From Vreelandella maris (GTDB lineage Bacteria > Pseudomonadota > Gammaproteobacteria > Pseudomonadales > Halomonadaceae), in NCBI RefSeq assembly GCF_013371085.1, contig NZ_JABWCV010000014.1, forward strand, positions 1 to 64,000: DNA of 64,000 nt, written 5' to 3'. The notes beneath the pieces were generated by a model, which made no database searches, was not told where the DNA came from, and saw only the letters and a list, made by a program, of their open reading frames with translations. Every line of letters starts with the position of its first letter. Within the stretch, counting starts at the first letter, position 1. Shown here piece after piece: positions 8,087 to 18,312 of the stretch. A program made the position numbers and the translations under genes.

Positions 8087-8716
8087 TTATTTATTAGGAC
8101 TGTTTTCCACTAACAACCCGCGCATTAACGTTTCGACGATAGCGTCGCACTCCTCTGCTAGTGAGTACTGCTGTGGGTCTTGCAGCCAGTCAAAGCAGAC
8201 GCCAATCAAAAAGCCATGAAACTGGCGGCGCGCGCTGGTGGGGGAGAGCCCCGCACGCAATTGGCCTGCCAGTTGTGTTTGTTCAAACAGACGTTCTACC
8301 TGAACTTCAGCGTGCTCTGAAAGGCGGGTGATCATGCTGATGCGCGGGTGATCATCTTCCAGTTTCTCGCAGCGGTGCAGCACGATGGTGGCTGCCCGCT
8401 GCAGCGGCAGGTCATGGCAGATGCCTGCCAGCGAGCGCTGGGCAATCTCGCGTAAACAGGCCCCTGGCGTTGCACCAAGGCGCTGGGTTGTATCATCCAC
8501 GATTTCATCTAAAGGGATGCGTACCCGCTCCAAGAGCGCATTGAATACCGCTGCTTTATCTTCAAAGTGCCAATAAATGGCGCCCCTCGTCACGCCCGCC
8601 GCCTCGGCAATATGGGCCAGGGTCGTGCGCGATACACCCTGGGCTAAGAAGGTGGTCTCAGCCGCATCCAGGATCGTTTCTCGAGTGCGTTCAGCGTCGG
8701 CCTTACGACGGGACAT
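8087..8716 (-). CDS. TetR/AcrR family transcriptional repressor of the adjacent RND pump
   Basis: A 209-residue regulator with an N-terminal TetR helix-turn-helix (TTLAHIAEAAGVTRGAIYWHF, about residues 31-51) of the AcrR/TtgR subgroup and a C-terminal ligand domain. Drug-binding repressors of this subgroup sit beside the RND pump they control, as here: it is divergent from the adaptor and pump at 8894-13035, and a perfect 48-bp palindrome lies between. Repression relieved by pump substrates is inferred. Confidence 0.88.
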   Translation of the reverse strand: MSRRKADAERTRETILDAAETTFLAQGVSRTTLAHIAEAAGVTRGAIYWHFEDKAAVFNALLERVRIPLDEIVDDTTQRLGATPGACLREIAQRSLAGICHDLPLQRAATIVLHRCEKLEDDHPRISMITRLSEHAEVQVERLFEQTQLAGQLRAGLSPTSARRQFHGFLIGVCFDWLQDPQQYSLAEECDAIVETLMRGLLVENSPNK

Positions 8717-8783
8717 AGCGCCTCCTCTTAATAGATTGGCCGTATTTTGGCACTGATCGATAGCAAAGTCGCCGGATGGTGAT

Positions 8784-8831
8784 TAGTATACATTTCACTG
8801 ACATTCATGAATGTCAGTGAAATGTATACTA
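8784..8831. promoter_or_regulatory. Perfect 48-bp palindrome, putative operator with symmetric divergent promoters
   Basis: The 24 bases at 8784-8807 are exactly complementary to 8808-8831, centred on TTCATGAA. TATACT, a good -10 hexamer, appears at 8825-8830 on the plus strand and, by symmetry, at 8785-8790 on the minus strand. The E. coli AcrR operator is a similar but shorter palindrome made of ACATTYR-like halves, so this is a strong candidate operator for the TetR gene. Confidence 0.85.
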
Positions 8832-8893
8832 CGCCCCTTATTGCTTGAATTCAGGTTTGCATCGCTGCATTGATCGTCCTCAAGGAGCCTGCC

Positions 8894-9988
8894 GTGCCCG
8901 TTACTCTTCTTCGTTTCCTGCCCGCCGCACTGGTGCTGCTTATGCTGATGGGCTGCGATCAACCCCAGGCGCAGTCCACCGACACGGCCAGGCCGGTGAA
9001 ATTGATGACCTTACAGTCGGCCAATGCTACTGCCCTGCGGCAATTCCCGGCGCGGGTAGAAGCCACCACCCGCAGCAATTTGTCATTTCGTATGGCAGGC
9101 GAGTTGCTGGAGCTCAATGTCAGCCCCGGACAGCGGGTGAGCGAGGGCGAGGTACTCGCTCGAATTGACAACCGTAACGCGCAAAGCGAACTCGATAGCG
9201 CCCGCTCGCGCCTGGAGCTTGCCAAGGCCAACCTGGAGCGCATGCGCTATACCCTCGAACGCGGGGCGGTCAGCCAATCCCGGTTTGATGAAGCAGAAAG
9301 CGAATGGCGGGCAGCCCGCGCAACGTTTGAACAGGCCGAAGAGCAGGTAACGCACACGCAACTGCGCGCCCCCTATGATGGCGTGATCGCTCAAGTGCCG
9401 GTGGATAACCGCCAGATTGTTCAGGTGCAGGAAACGGTGGCAGTGATTCAGCAGCCGGGCCAATTAGATGTGGTGTTTCATCTGCCCGAGCAAATTGTTC
9501 AGCGTATGCCGCGCAGCAACGGCACCCCCTTTGGGGATGAATTAGCGTATGAAGTACGCTTCGGAAATAGCGACAAACCCTATCTCGCCCAGTTAGCGTC
9601 CTATACCACGCAAGCCAGCGCGCAGAGCTTGGCTTATGAAGTCACGCTGACACTCCCTCAGCCCGACGATATCACCCTACTGGATGGTATGAGTGCCAAC
9701 GTGCGACTGGATTTAAGTGCGCTGCAATCCGACCACGCTTCGCCGGTTTGGCACCTGCCGCCTGAAGCCGTGAGCTATGCGGGCGAAGACGCTAATCAAG
9801 CCTTGGTATGGCGCTATACCGGCTCAGAACATGTAGAAGCAGTGCCGGTGAGTGTTGGGCCATTAACGTCGAATGGGTTGGAAGTTAGCGGCGATTTGGC
9901 GGCGGGCGATCGTATCGTGGCGGCCGGTGCTCACCGTATAACGGCGGATACCAAGGTCACGCCGTGGGAAAAAGAGCAGGGGCTATAA
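8894..9988 (+). CDS. RND efflux periplasmic adaptor subunit (membrane fusion lipoprotein)
   Basis: A 364-residue periplasmic adaptor linking the inner-membrane pump to an outer-membrane channel. It has an N-terminal signal with lipobox LMGC, a split lipoyl domain (ARIDNRNAQ and LRAPYDGVIAQVPVDN), a coiled-coil hairpin of alternating Glu/Ala/Arg helices between them, then beta-barrel and membrane-proximal domains. A GTG at 8894 with AAGGAG at 8882-8887 is preferred over the TTG at 8870. The stop is two bases before the pump ATG, so translation is coupled. No outer-membrane channel gene follows, so a shared TolC-like channel is assumed. Confidence 0.9.
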   Translation: MPVTLLRFLPAALVLLMLMGCDQPQAQSTDTARPVKLMTLQSANATALRQFPARVEATTRSNLSFRMAGELLELNVSPGQRVSEGEVLARIDNRNAQSELDSARSRLELAKANLERMRYTLERGAVSQSRFDEAESEWRAARATFEQAEEQVTHTQLRAPYDGVIAQVPVDNRQIVQVQETVAVIQQPGQLDVVFHLPEQIVQRMPRSNGTPFGDELAYEVRFGNSDKPYLAQLASYTTQASAQSLAYEVTLTLPQPDDITLLDGMSANVRLDLSALQSDHASPVWHLPPEAVSYAGEDANQALVWRYTGSEHVEAVPVSVGPLTSNGLEVSGDLAAGDRIVAAGAHRITADTKVTPWEKEQGL

Positions 9989-9990
9989 GC

Positions 9991-12900
9991 ATGGTCGACT
10001 ACTTTTTACGCCACCGGGCGGCTAGTTATTTAATGACCGTAGTGCTGCTGGCGGGCGGTGCACTATCTTTTCTAGGTATGGGCCAACTGGAGTTCCCCGA
10101 ATTCACTATTCGTAATGCCCTCATCACCACGCAATATCCAGGCGCGACACCCGAAGAGGTCGAGCAGGAAGTGACCTCTACGCTAGAGCAATCTATCCAA
10201 GAGATGTCGTCGATTAAGCGAGTGAGCTCGGTGAGCTCCGATGGCCTTTCGCAAATAACCGTTGAGCTGGAGAGTACGGTTCAGAACGAAGAGCTGGAGC
10301 AGCTGTGGGATTCGCTACGCCGCAAAGTTCAGGATGCCCAGGCCGCATTGCCGCCGGGCGCCAGTCAATCCCACGTTAATGACGATTTTGGCGATGTCTT
10401 TGGCTTTATGGTCAACCTGACCGGCGAAGGTTACAGCATGCCTGATCTGGCCGATCATGCCGACTTTCTCAAGCGCGAGCTGACCCTGGTGGAAGGCGTC
10501 GAGAAAGTCTCGCTGGGCGGTGAGCATGAAGAGCGCATCTACATCGAAGTCGACCGTGAGCGCCTGCGAGCGTTGAATATTCCGCTCAGCCGGCTGCAGC
10601 AATTGCTGGATACCCAGAATGCCGTGGCCGATGCAGGGCATCTCAAGCAGGATGGTCGCCGTTTTCGTATTACCCCAACCGGCAGCGCGGCGAATATCGA
10701 TGACCTGCGCGCGCTAATCGTCAGCGAAGGTGACGGCGAGCTGGTGCGGCTGAGTGATATTGCCGATGTAAGCCGAGAGCTGACGGAGCAGCCCCAGCAG
10801 CTCTATCGTGATATGGGCAGGCCGGCCATCTCGATGGGCGTCTCGTTTGAAAGCGGTGTGAATGTTGTGGCGGTCGGTCAACAACTGCAGCAACGTCTGG
10901 ACGAGCTTCAAGCCCGTACGCCGCTGGGCATGGAGCTGAATATCGTCTACAACCAGCCCCAAGTCGTGGATGACGCGGTCTCCGGCTTTCTGGTGAGCCT
11001 GATCCAGGCGGTGGCCATCGTGATCGTGGTGTTGATGCTGTTTATGGGCTGGCGCAGTGGTCTGTTGATGGGATTCATCCTGCTGATCACCATTATCGGC
11101 ACCTTTATGCTGATGCGCTTTCATGGTCTGCAGCTGGAAAAGATCTCCCTTGGGGCGCTGATTATCGCCCTCGGTATGTTGGTGGATAATGCCATCGTGG
11201 TGACTGAAGGGATGCTGGTGGGCCTAAAGCGTGGTAGCTCGATTCGTGATTCGGCCCATCAGGTAGTGCGGCAAAACGCCTGGCCGTTGCTGGCCGCCAC
11301 GCTGATTGCGATTGCTGCCTTTGCACCGATTGGTTTATCGCCAGACACCACCGGTGAATTTATCGGTTCACTGTTTTTTGTCCTGCTCTATTCGCTGCTG
11401 CTGAGCTGGATTACCGCGCTGACGTTAACGCCCTTCTACTTCAAGCTGTTTTTCCGCAACGTGGCACCCGGCGACGGTCAGGATGACCCCTATAGAGGCG
11501 TTGTCTATCGAGCGGTAGGCCGCGTCATCACTGCTGGCATCCGCTGGCGCTGGGTAACGCTGGTCTTAGTAGTGGCAGTATTGGCGGGCGCAGTGGTCGG
11601 TTTTGGTTCGGTCAAGAACGCCTTCTTCCCAGCCTCGAATACGCCGATCTTTTTTGTCGATTACCGCACCCCGGAAGGCACGGATATTCTTGAGACCCAG
11701 CGCCGTGTCAGCGAGCTGGAAGAGAGCGTGATGGAGATGCCGGGCATTCGCCACCTGACCACCACCGTGGGCGGCGGGGCCCAGCGCTTTACCCTCACCT
11801 ACTCGCCGGAAGACCGCTATGCCAGCTACGCACAGCTGATTATCGAAACCGACGATAAAACCACTCAGCGTGAACGCATGGCCGACGTGGAGAAAGTGCT
11901 CAAGCGCGATCACAGCGATATTGACTATAAAATTGCCCCGCTGGAAGTCGGCCCCGCGCCGAAAGCCAAGCTGGAAGCGCGTTTCTACGGCAGCGACCCG
12001 GAAGTACTGCGCCAGCTGGGCGATCAGGTGGAGGCCATGTTCCGCGAGACGGCCAACATGACCAGCGTGCGCACCAGCTGGCGAAACCGGGTACAGGCGA
12101 TCGAACCGGTATTCATGGAGGACACCGCCCGCCGGTTGGGTGTTACCCGCGAAGGCCTGGCCGCTACGCTCGCACTGAGTACCAGCGGCAGCCAGGTAGG
12201 CGTTTATCGCGATGGCAGCGACCTGATTCCCATGGTGGCGCGAGCGATTCCCGAGCAGCGTCACGATGTGGATAACCTGGGCTCGCTCAATGTCTGGAGC
12301 GAAGAGCAGGGCCGCTATATCACCGCCGACCAGGTGATCAGCGATATCACCACCCGGGCCGCGGATCCGCTGATCATGCGTCGTAACCGGGAACGCATGC
12401 TGGCAGTGTACGGTGAGCCGGACCCGTTAAGCGGGGTGACCGCCGCTAGCGTATTGGCGGAGATTCGCCCTCAGGTAGAAGCGCTGGAGCTTCCCCCCGG
12501 CTATCGCCTGGAGTGGGGCGGCGAGTTCGAGACCGCTGGCGAAGCGCAAAGCGGGCTGTTTTCCTCGCTGCCGCTGGGCATCGTGATGATGTTCATCCTT
12601 ACCGTGGTGCTGTTCAATAACTTCCGCCAACCGTTGGCGATTTGGTCGCTGGTACCGTTGACGATTATCGGTGTTGTCGGCGCGCTGCTGCTCACCGGCT
12701 TGCCGTTCTCGTTCATGGCCTTGCTGGGCACGCTGAGCTTGATCGGCATGGTGATCAAAAATGCCATCGTGCTGGTGGAGGAGATCAACGTGCAATTGCC
12801 GCTGCATCAGGATCGCTATCATGCGGTAGTGCGCGCAGCGGTGAGCCGTGTACGTCCGGTATCGATGGCGGCGCTGACCACCATGCTGGGGATGATTCCG

Positions 12901-13035
12901 CTGATCAGCGATGCGTTCTTTGCCAGCATGGCGGTTGCTCTGATTGGTGGTCTGGGCGTTGCCACGCTGTTAACGCTGGTGGTGCTGCCAGTGGTCTACT
13001 GCGTGCTCTACCGGATCAAGATTCATGCGGATTAA
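9991..13035 (+). CDS. RND efflux pump inner-membrane permease
   Basis: Proton-driven inner-membrane transporter of 1014 residues, the full length for the RND superfamily, with 12 predicted membrane helices and two large periplasmic loops. Visible marks include FPEFTIRNALITTQYPGA after helix 1, GMLVDNAIVVTEGM in helix 4 with the proton-relay Asp, and GMVIKNAIVLVEEIN in the second half. Motifs fit the multidrug HAE-1-like branch or close relatives rather than heavy-metal pumps. The start at 9991 follows AGCAGGGG; the frame to 9964 overlaps the adaptor and is less likely. Controlled with the adaptor by the TetR operator. Confidence 0.9.
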   Translation: MVDYFLRHRAASYLMTVVLLAGGALSFLGMGQLEFPEFTIRNALITTQYPGATPEEVEQEVTSTLEQSIQEMSSIKRVSSVSSDGLSQITVELESTVQNEELEQLWDSLRRKVQDAQAALPPGASQSHVNDDFGDVFGFMVNLTGEGYSMPDLADHADFLKRELTLVEGVEKVSLGGEHEERIYIEVDRERLRALNIPLSRLQQLLDTQNAVADAGHLKQDGRRFRITPTGSAANIDDLRALIVSEGDGELVRLSDIADVSRELTEQPQQLYRDMGRPAISMGVSFESGVNVVAVGQQLQQRLDELQARTPLGMELNIVYNQPQVVDDAVSGFLVSLIQAVAIVIVVLMLFMGWRSGLLMGFILLITIIGTFMLMRFHGLQLEKISLGALIIALGMLVDNAIVVTEGMLVGLKRGSSIRDSAHQVVRQNAWPLLAATLIAIAAFAPIGLSPDTTGEFIGSLFFVLLYSLLLSWITALTLTPFYFKLFFRNVAPGDGQDDPYRGVVYRAVGRVITAGIRWRWVTLVLVVAVLAGAVVGFGSVKNAFFPASNTPIFFVDYRTPEGTDILETQRRVSELEESVMEMPGIRHLTTTVGGGAQRFTLTYSPEDRYASYAQLIIETDDKTTQRERMADVEKVLKRDHSDIDYKIAPLEVGPAPKAKLEARFYGSDPEVLRQLGDQVEAMFRETANMTSVRTSWRNRVQAIEPVFMEDTARRLGVTREGLAATLALSTSGSQVGVYRDGSDLIPMVARAIPEQRHDVDNLGSLNVWSEEQGRYITADQVISDITTRAADPLIMRRNRERMLAVYGEPDPLSGVTAASVLAEIRPQVEALELPPGYRLEWGGEFETAGEAQSGLFSSLPLGIVMMFILTVVLFNNFRQPLAIWSLVPLTIIGVVGALLLTGLPFSFMALLGTLSLIGMVIKNAIVLVEEINVQLPLHQDRYHAVVRAAVSRVRPVSMAALTTMLGMIPLISDAFFASMAVALIGGLGVATLLTLVVLPVVYCVLYRIKIHAD

Positions 13036-13041
13036 CCAGGG

Positions 13042-13923
13042 TTAATTCAGCGCCGCGGCGATCTCTTCAATCTGCAGGCGCAGGCTCTGTAGACCGCCGC
13101 CGGAGAGGTACCACAGCGCGGGTGTTAGCATAACGACCCGCGCGTTTTCGGCACCGGCGTCTGAAAGCGTTTGGCTCAGGCTGTCAGCGTCGCCGGGTTC
13201 ATCGCCAATAGCCGCGCTGCGGTCAACCACCAACACGAACTCTGGATCAATTTCGGCAATGGCATCAGCAGAAAGCGGCGTAAAGGTGCGGGTGCCGCGG
13301 GTTTCGCTCGTTACGCTATCCGGCATTTCGAGTGTGTCTACGCCCAGCACGTCGTGCACGACCGGGTGCTGATTGAGCATCAGGTTACCGCCGTTATGGG
13401 TCACGACTAGCGTGCGAGGCGCATCGCTTAGCGCTTCGCGCTGGGACTCAATCTCGGCGTGCAGGATTTCAAGCGCCTCTTCCGCTTGGCTATCCGCGTC
13501 TAATTGGCCGGCCAGTTCGCGCACATTGGCGTCAAAAGCGGCCAAGTAGTCGTCACCTTGCAGGCTGGTGTTAAGTAGTGGTGCGATGTCGCCAAGCTCG
13601 GCTTCCCAATCGCCCTGGCGACCGGTGTAGAGAATCAGGCTAGGCTCGCTTGCGCTTATGGCGTCCATATCCGGCGAGCGCAGGCCGCCAATATCGGTGT
13701 ATGTCTCTGCTGCGTACTGTTCCAGGTAGTTCGGCAAGCTGGCTTTTGGCACGCCCACCACCTGTTCGCTAAGGCCAAACGCATCCAGGGTGTCCAGGCT
13801 GCCTAGATCGAAGGTGGCTATACGCTGGTCGGCAGCGGCGCTGACAGCTGAAAACAGCAGCGTAGCGGTGGCAGTAGCGACGAGTGTTGTGGAGAGTGCT
13901 GTGGAGAGAAGCTTAGACATCAT
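13042..13923 (-). CDS. Siderophore ABC transporter substrate-binding protein
   Basis: A 293-residue periplasmic protein of the helical-backbone metal receptor class (FatB/CeuE/YclQ-like). It has a signal peptide ending near SAVSAAADQ, then IATFDLGSLDTLDAFGL and the QHPVVHDVLGVD and EIDPEFVLVVDRS segments typical of the family. It presumably binds ferric siderophore for uptake. Two adjacent ATGs at 13923 and 13920 both fit an AAGGA site. No permease or ATPase gene is next to it, so it must partner with a transporter elsewhere. An imperfect inverted repeat (GAGAAA..TTTCTC, 13939-13968) and a weak Fur-like stretch lie upstream. Confidence 0.82.
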   Translation of the reverse strand: MMSKLLSTALSTTLVATATATLLFSAVSAAADQRIATFDLGSLDTLDAFGLSEQVVGVPKASLPNYLEQYAAETYTDIGGLRSPDMDAISASEPSLILYTGRQGDWEAELGDIAPLLNTSLQGDDYLAAFDANVRELAGQLDADSQAEEALEILHAEIESQREALSDAPRTLVVTHNGGNLMLNQHPVVHDVLGVDTLEMPDSVTSETRGTRTFTPLSADAIAEIDPEFVLVVDRSAAIGDEPGDADSLSQTLSDAGAENARVVMLTPALWYLSGGGLQSLRLQIEEIAAALN

Positions 13924-13938
13924 AGCCATTCCTTTTAT

Positions 13939-13968
13939 GAGAAAATATTCTATATGCAATAATTTCTC
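13939..13968. promoter_or_regulatory. Imperfect inverted repeat upstream of the siderophore-binding protein gene
   Basis: GAGAAAAT (13939-13946) pairs with AATTTCTC (13961-13968) with one mismatch, in an AT-rich stretch 15-45 bases upstream of the start. On the minus strand GATGATGAGAAATTATTGC overlaps it and matches 11 of 19 positions of the Fur consensus. Iron control is plausible but the match is weak. Confidence 0.35.
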
Positions 13969-14034
13969 ATCATCGCAGCAAGCCGTGGCGTTGTCTCGTT
14001 TAGCATGAGGAACGGTGCGTTGCGGTAAACGCGA

Positions 14035-14056
14035 CCGCCTCCTTCAAGGGAGGCGG
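14035..14056 (-). terminator. Putative terminator hairpin of the pyrimidine operon
   Basis: CCGCCTCC (14035-14042) and GGAGGCGG (14049-14056) form a perfect 8-bp GC-rich stem with a 6-base loop, 25 bases after the preA stop. The minus strand reads TCGCGTTTACC after the stem, so there is no real T tract. A stability or rho-assisted role is possible. Confidence 0.45.
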
Positions 14057-14081
14057 CCGTTACAGTGATAACCGTGGGTGG

Positions 14082-15425
14082 TTAAGAGGCGACCCGGAAA
14101 GGGTTACGTGGGTCGTTATCCCAGGCCAGGAAGGGTTGACCTGTTTCTTGAGGCACCATGGTGATGCAGTTTTCCACTGGGCAGGTGATCTGGCACAGGT
14201 TGCAGCCTACACACTCCTCTTCAATCACCTCATAGCGGCGCGCGCCGTTCAGCTCGGTGAGCTTGGCAATCGACTGGTGGGAGGTATCCTCGCAGGCGAT
14301 ATAGCAGCGGCCGCACTCGATACACAAATCCTGATCTATCTTGGCGATCGTTTTGAAGTTGATATCCAGGTGTTTCCAGTCGGTGGTTTGCGGGATCGCC
14401 TTGCGGGAAAATGCCTCAATGGAGTCGTAGCCTTTTTCCGCCATCCAGCGGGAGAGGCCATCTTTTATCTCCTCCACAATGCGAAAGCCGTTAAGCATCG
14501 CGGCTGTGCACACCTGTACGCTGCCTGAACCGAGGGCGATAAATTCCGCCGCATCCCGCCAGGTGGAAATGCCGCCAATGCCGGAAATCGGCAGTGTAGG
14601 CGTGGCCGGGTCGCGGGCGATTTCCGCCACCATATTCATCGCAATAGGCTTCACGGCGCTGCCGCAGTAGCCGCCGTGGGTGCTTTGGTGGCCTACCGTG
14701 GGCTTGGCGACCATGTTGTCCAGGTCAATGCTGGTGATCGAGTTGATGGTGTTAATCAGCGACACCGCATCGGCGCCACCTCGCAAGGCTGCCTGGGCGC
14801 CTACGCGAATATCGGTGATATTCGGCGTGAGTTTTACAATCACTGGCTTCGAGTAGTGCTTTTTACACCAGTAGGTGACTTTCTCGATCAGGTCCGGGTT
14901 TTGGCCCACCGCCGCGCCCATGCCGCGCTCCGGCATGCCGTGGGGGCAACCTAAGTTGAGCTCGATGCCATCGGCACCGGTAGCTTCCACCAGCGGCAGA
15001 ATGTAGGCCCAGGCTTCTTCATTACAGGGCACCATGATGGAAACGATCAGTGCCCGGTCAGGCCAATCCTTCTTCACCTGGGTGATCTCTTTAAGGTTGA
15101 TCTCCAGCGAGCGATCGGTAATCAGCTCGATATTGTTAAAGCCGATCACCTCGCGGTTCTTGCCGTAGTGGGCGGAGTAGCGGGAGGAGACGTTCACCGC
15201 CGGTGGTTCTTCACCCAGGGTTTTCCATACCACCCCGCCCCAGCCCGCTTCGTAAGCGCGCACTACGTTGTAGGCTTTGTCGGTGGGCGGGGCAGAGGCT
15301 AACCAGAACGGGTTAGGGGCTTTGATACCGGCAAAGTTTACCGATAGATCAACGCCGTTCACCACGCTGTCGCCGCTGTTTTTCTTGCCTGGAAAAGAGA
15401 GGGTGTTGAAAGGCGTGGTGTTCAT
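14082..15425 (-). CDS. preA: NAD-dependent dihydropyrimidine dehydrogenase subunit PreA
   Basis: The FMN and pyrimidine-binding subunit that reduces uracil and thymine to dihydro forms, or runs in reverse. The 447-residue protein has a dihydroorotate dehydrogenase-like TIM barrel (about residues 24-340, with NPFWLASAPPTD, ELNLGCPHGMPERGMG and GIGGISTWRDAAEF) and two C-terminal 4Fe-4S motifs (CIECGRCYIAC and CVGCNLCQITCPVENC). Its ATG overlaps the preT stop by four bases (ATGA), which fits the PreT-PreA complex being made in step. It is the last gene of the operon starting at 19179. Confidence 0.92.
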   Translation of the reverse strand: MNTTPFNTLSFPGKKNSGDSVVNGVDLSVNFAGIKAPNPFWLASAPPTDKAYNVVRAYEAGWGGVVWKTLGEEPPAVNVSSRYSAHYGKNREVIGFNNIELITDRSLEINLKEITQVKKDWPDRALIVSIMVPCNEEAWAYILPLVEATGADGIELNLGCPHGMPERGMGAAVGQNPDLIEKVTYWCKKHYSKPVIVKLTPNITDIRVGAQAALRGGADAVSLINTINSITSIDLDNMVAKPTVGHQSTHGGYCGSAVKPIAMNMVAEIARDPATPTLPISGIGGISTWRDAAEFIALGSGSVQVCTAAMLNGFRIVEEIKDGLSRWMAEKGYDSIEAFSRKAIPQTTDWKHLDINFKTIAKIDQDLCIECGRCYIACEDTSHQSIAKLTELNGARRYEVIEEECVGCNLCQITCPVENCITMVPQETGQPFLAWDNDPRNPFRVAS

Positions 15426-16801
15426 GCGGCCTCCTGCTGGGCGGCGAGCGCTTGATGAATGGCGTGAGCCGCCAGCTTGCCGTGCTGCACGGCTTGTACG
15501 GTGAGGTCCTGGCCGGGTTTCACACAGTCGCCTCCGGCGTAAACGTTGGGCAGTGAGGTTTGGAACATCTCATTGACGTGGATGCGCTCGCCGTCGCGGG
15601 CTAGCTCGGCAGCGGTGGCATCAGCGAGACTGGTGTTATCAAAACTTTGGCCTATGGCTTTGAAGATGGCGTCGGCGGCAATCTCAATCGTTTCGCCTGT
15701 CGACGTTAATTGGCCCGCTTGCTCAACGGTCTTGGCAAAGCGCATGCCCGCTACGCGGCCCTGGTCATCCAGCAAGATTTCATCGGGCTGCGCCCAGGTC
15801 ACCATGTGTACACCGTTGGCTTTGGCGATCTCCTGCTCGTGGTCGGTGGCGGACATCGCCTCCACGCCGCGACGGTAGACCAGCGTCACCTCGGTGGCTC
15901 CCAGGCGAGCCATTTGCGTTGCCATATCGATCGCAGTATTGCCTGCACCAATCACAATGCAGCGTTTGGCCACGGTGAGGCTGCCCAGGTCATCGGTTTG
16001 ACGCAGGGTTTTGATGTAATCCACTGCAGGCATCAGGCCCGGTGCATTCTCGCCGGTTAGGCCCAGGGCGCGGCTGGCACCCAGGCCTAAACCGAGAAAC
16101 ACGCTGTCATACTGCTGTTGCAGCGTGGAAAGCTCGAGGTTATACCCGAGCCGCTGGCCATACTGGAGGTCAATGCCGCCGACCTCCAGTAAAAACTCAA
16201 CTTCCTTGCGGGCAAAGTCATCGGTCATTTTGTAGCGGGCGATGCCGTACTCGTTTAGCCCGCCGGGCTTTTGCTCCGCTTCAAAAACCGTCACTTGGTG
16301 GCCGAGCATCGCCAGTCGATGGGCGCAGGAGAGCCCCGCAGGCCCGGCACCCACCACAGCGATGTGGCGGCCAGTGCTGGCGGCGCGCTTAAAGGGGTGG
16401 CTCTCAAACTGCATATGGTCGGTGGCGTAGCGCTGTAGCAAGCCGATCAGCACAGGCTGACACTCGGCGTCGTGGTTGCGCACGCAGCTGCGCTCGCAGA
16501 GGATTTCGGTGGGGCATACGCGGGCGCAGCTGCCGCCTAGGATATTGGCTTCCAGAATGGTTTCCGCCGCGCCATTGATATTGTTTTCGCTGATTTGGCG
16601 AATAAAGCTAGGGATATCAATGTCCGACGGGCAGGCCTCGACGCAGGGCGCGTCATAGCAGTAGAGACAGCGCTGGCTTTCGATAATGGCCTGGCGCGGC
16701 GTCAGCGGTGGGTGAAGGTCGCTGAAATTATGCGCCAACGTCGCTGGGTCGTAGGTGCCGACCTCTTTTGCGCTGGGCAGGTGATCAAGTGAATGGGTCA
16801 C
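15422..16801 (-). CDS. preT: NAD-dependent dihydropyrimidine dehydrogenase subunit PreT
   Basis: The FAD and NAD(P)H-binding partner of PreA, similar to the small subunit of glutamate synthase. The 459-residue protein has an N-terminal Cys-rich domain (CLYCYDAPCVEACP, then GGSCARVCPTEILCERSC) for two FeS clusters, an FAD Rossmann motif (VVGAGPAGLSCAHRLA, about residue 150) and an NAD(P)H motif (VIGAGNTAIDMATQMARLG). A GTG at 16801 with GGAG about eight bases before it is preferred. The upstream frame to 16867 would overlap hydA and lacks a family match. Confidence 0.9.
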   Translation of the reverse strand: MTHSLDHLPSAKEVGTYDPATLAHNFSDLHPPLTPRQAIIESQRCLYCYDAPCVEACPSDIDIPSFIRQISENNINGAAETILEANILGGSCARVCPTEILCERSCVRNHDAECQPVLIGLLQRYATDHMQFESHPFKRAASTGRHIAVVGAGPAGLSCAHRLAMLGHQVTVFEAEQKPGGLNEYGIARYKMTDDFARKEVEFLLEVGGIDLQYGQRLGYNLELSTLQQQYDSVFLGLGLGASRALGLTGENAPGLMPAVDYIKTLRQTDDLGSLTVAKRCIVIGAGNTAIDMATQMARLGATEVTLVYRRGVEAMSATDHEQEIAKANGVHMVTWAQPDEILLDDQGRVAGMRFAKTVEQAGQLTSTGETIEIAADAIFKAIGQSFDNTSLADATAAELARDGERIHVNEMFQTSLPNVYAGGDCVKPGQDLTVQAVQHGKLAAHAIHQALAAQQEAA

Positions 16802-16841
16802 GGTCGTTTCTCCATTGCTCTGTTCTTGATGAGGGCCGGGG

Positions 16842-18284
<1,443 letters not shown>

Positions 18285-18312
18285 TCACTCCTGGGATAAT
18301 TGACTGAGGGGC

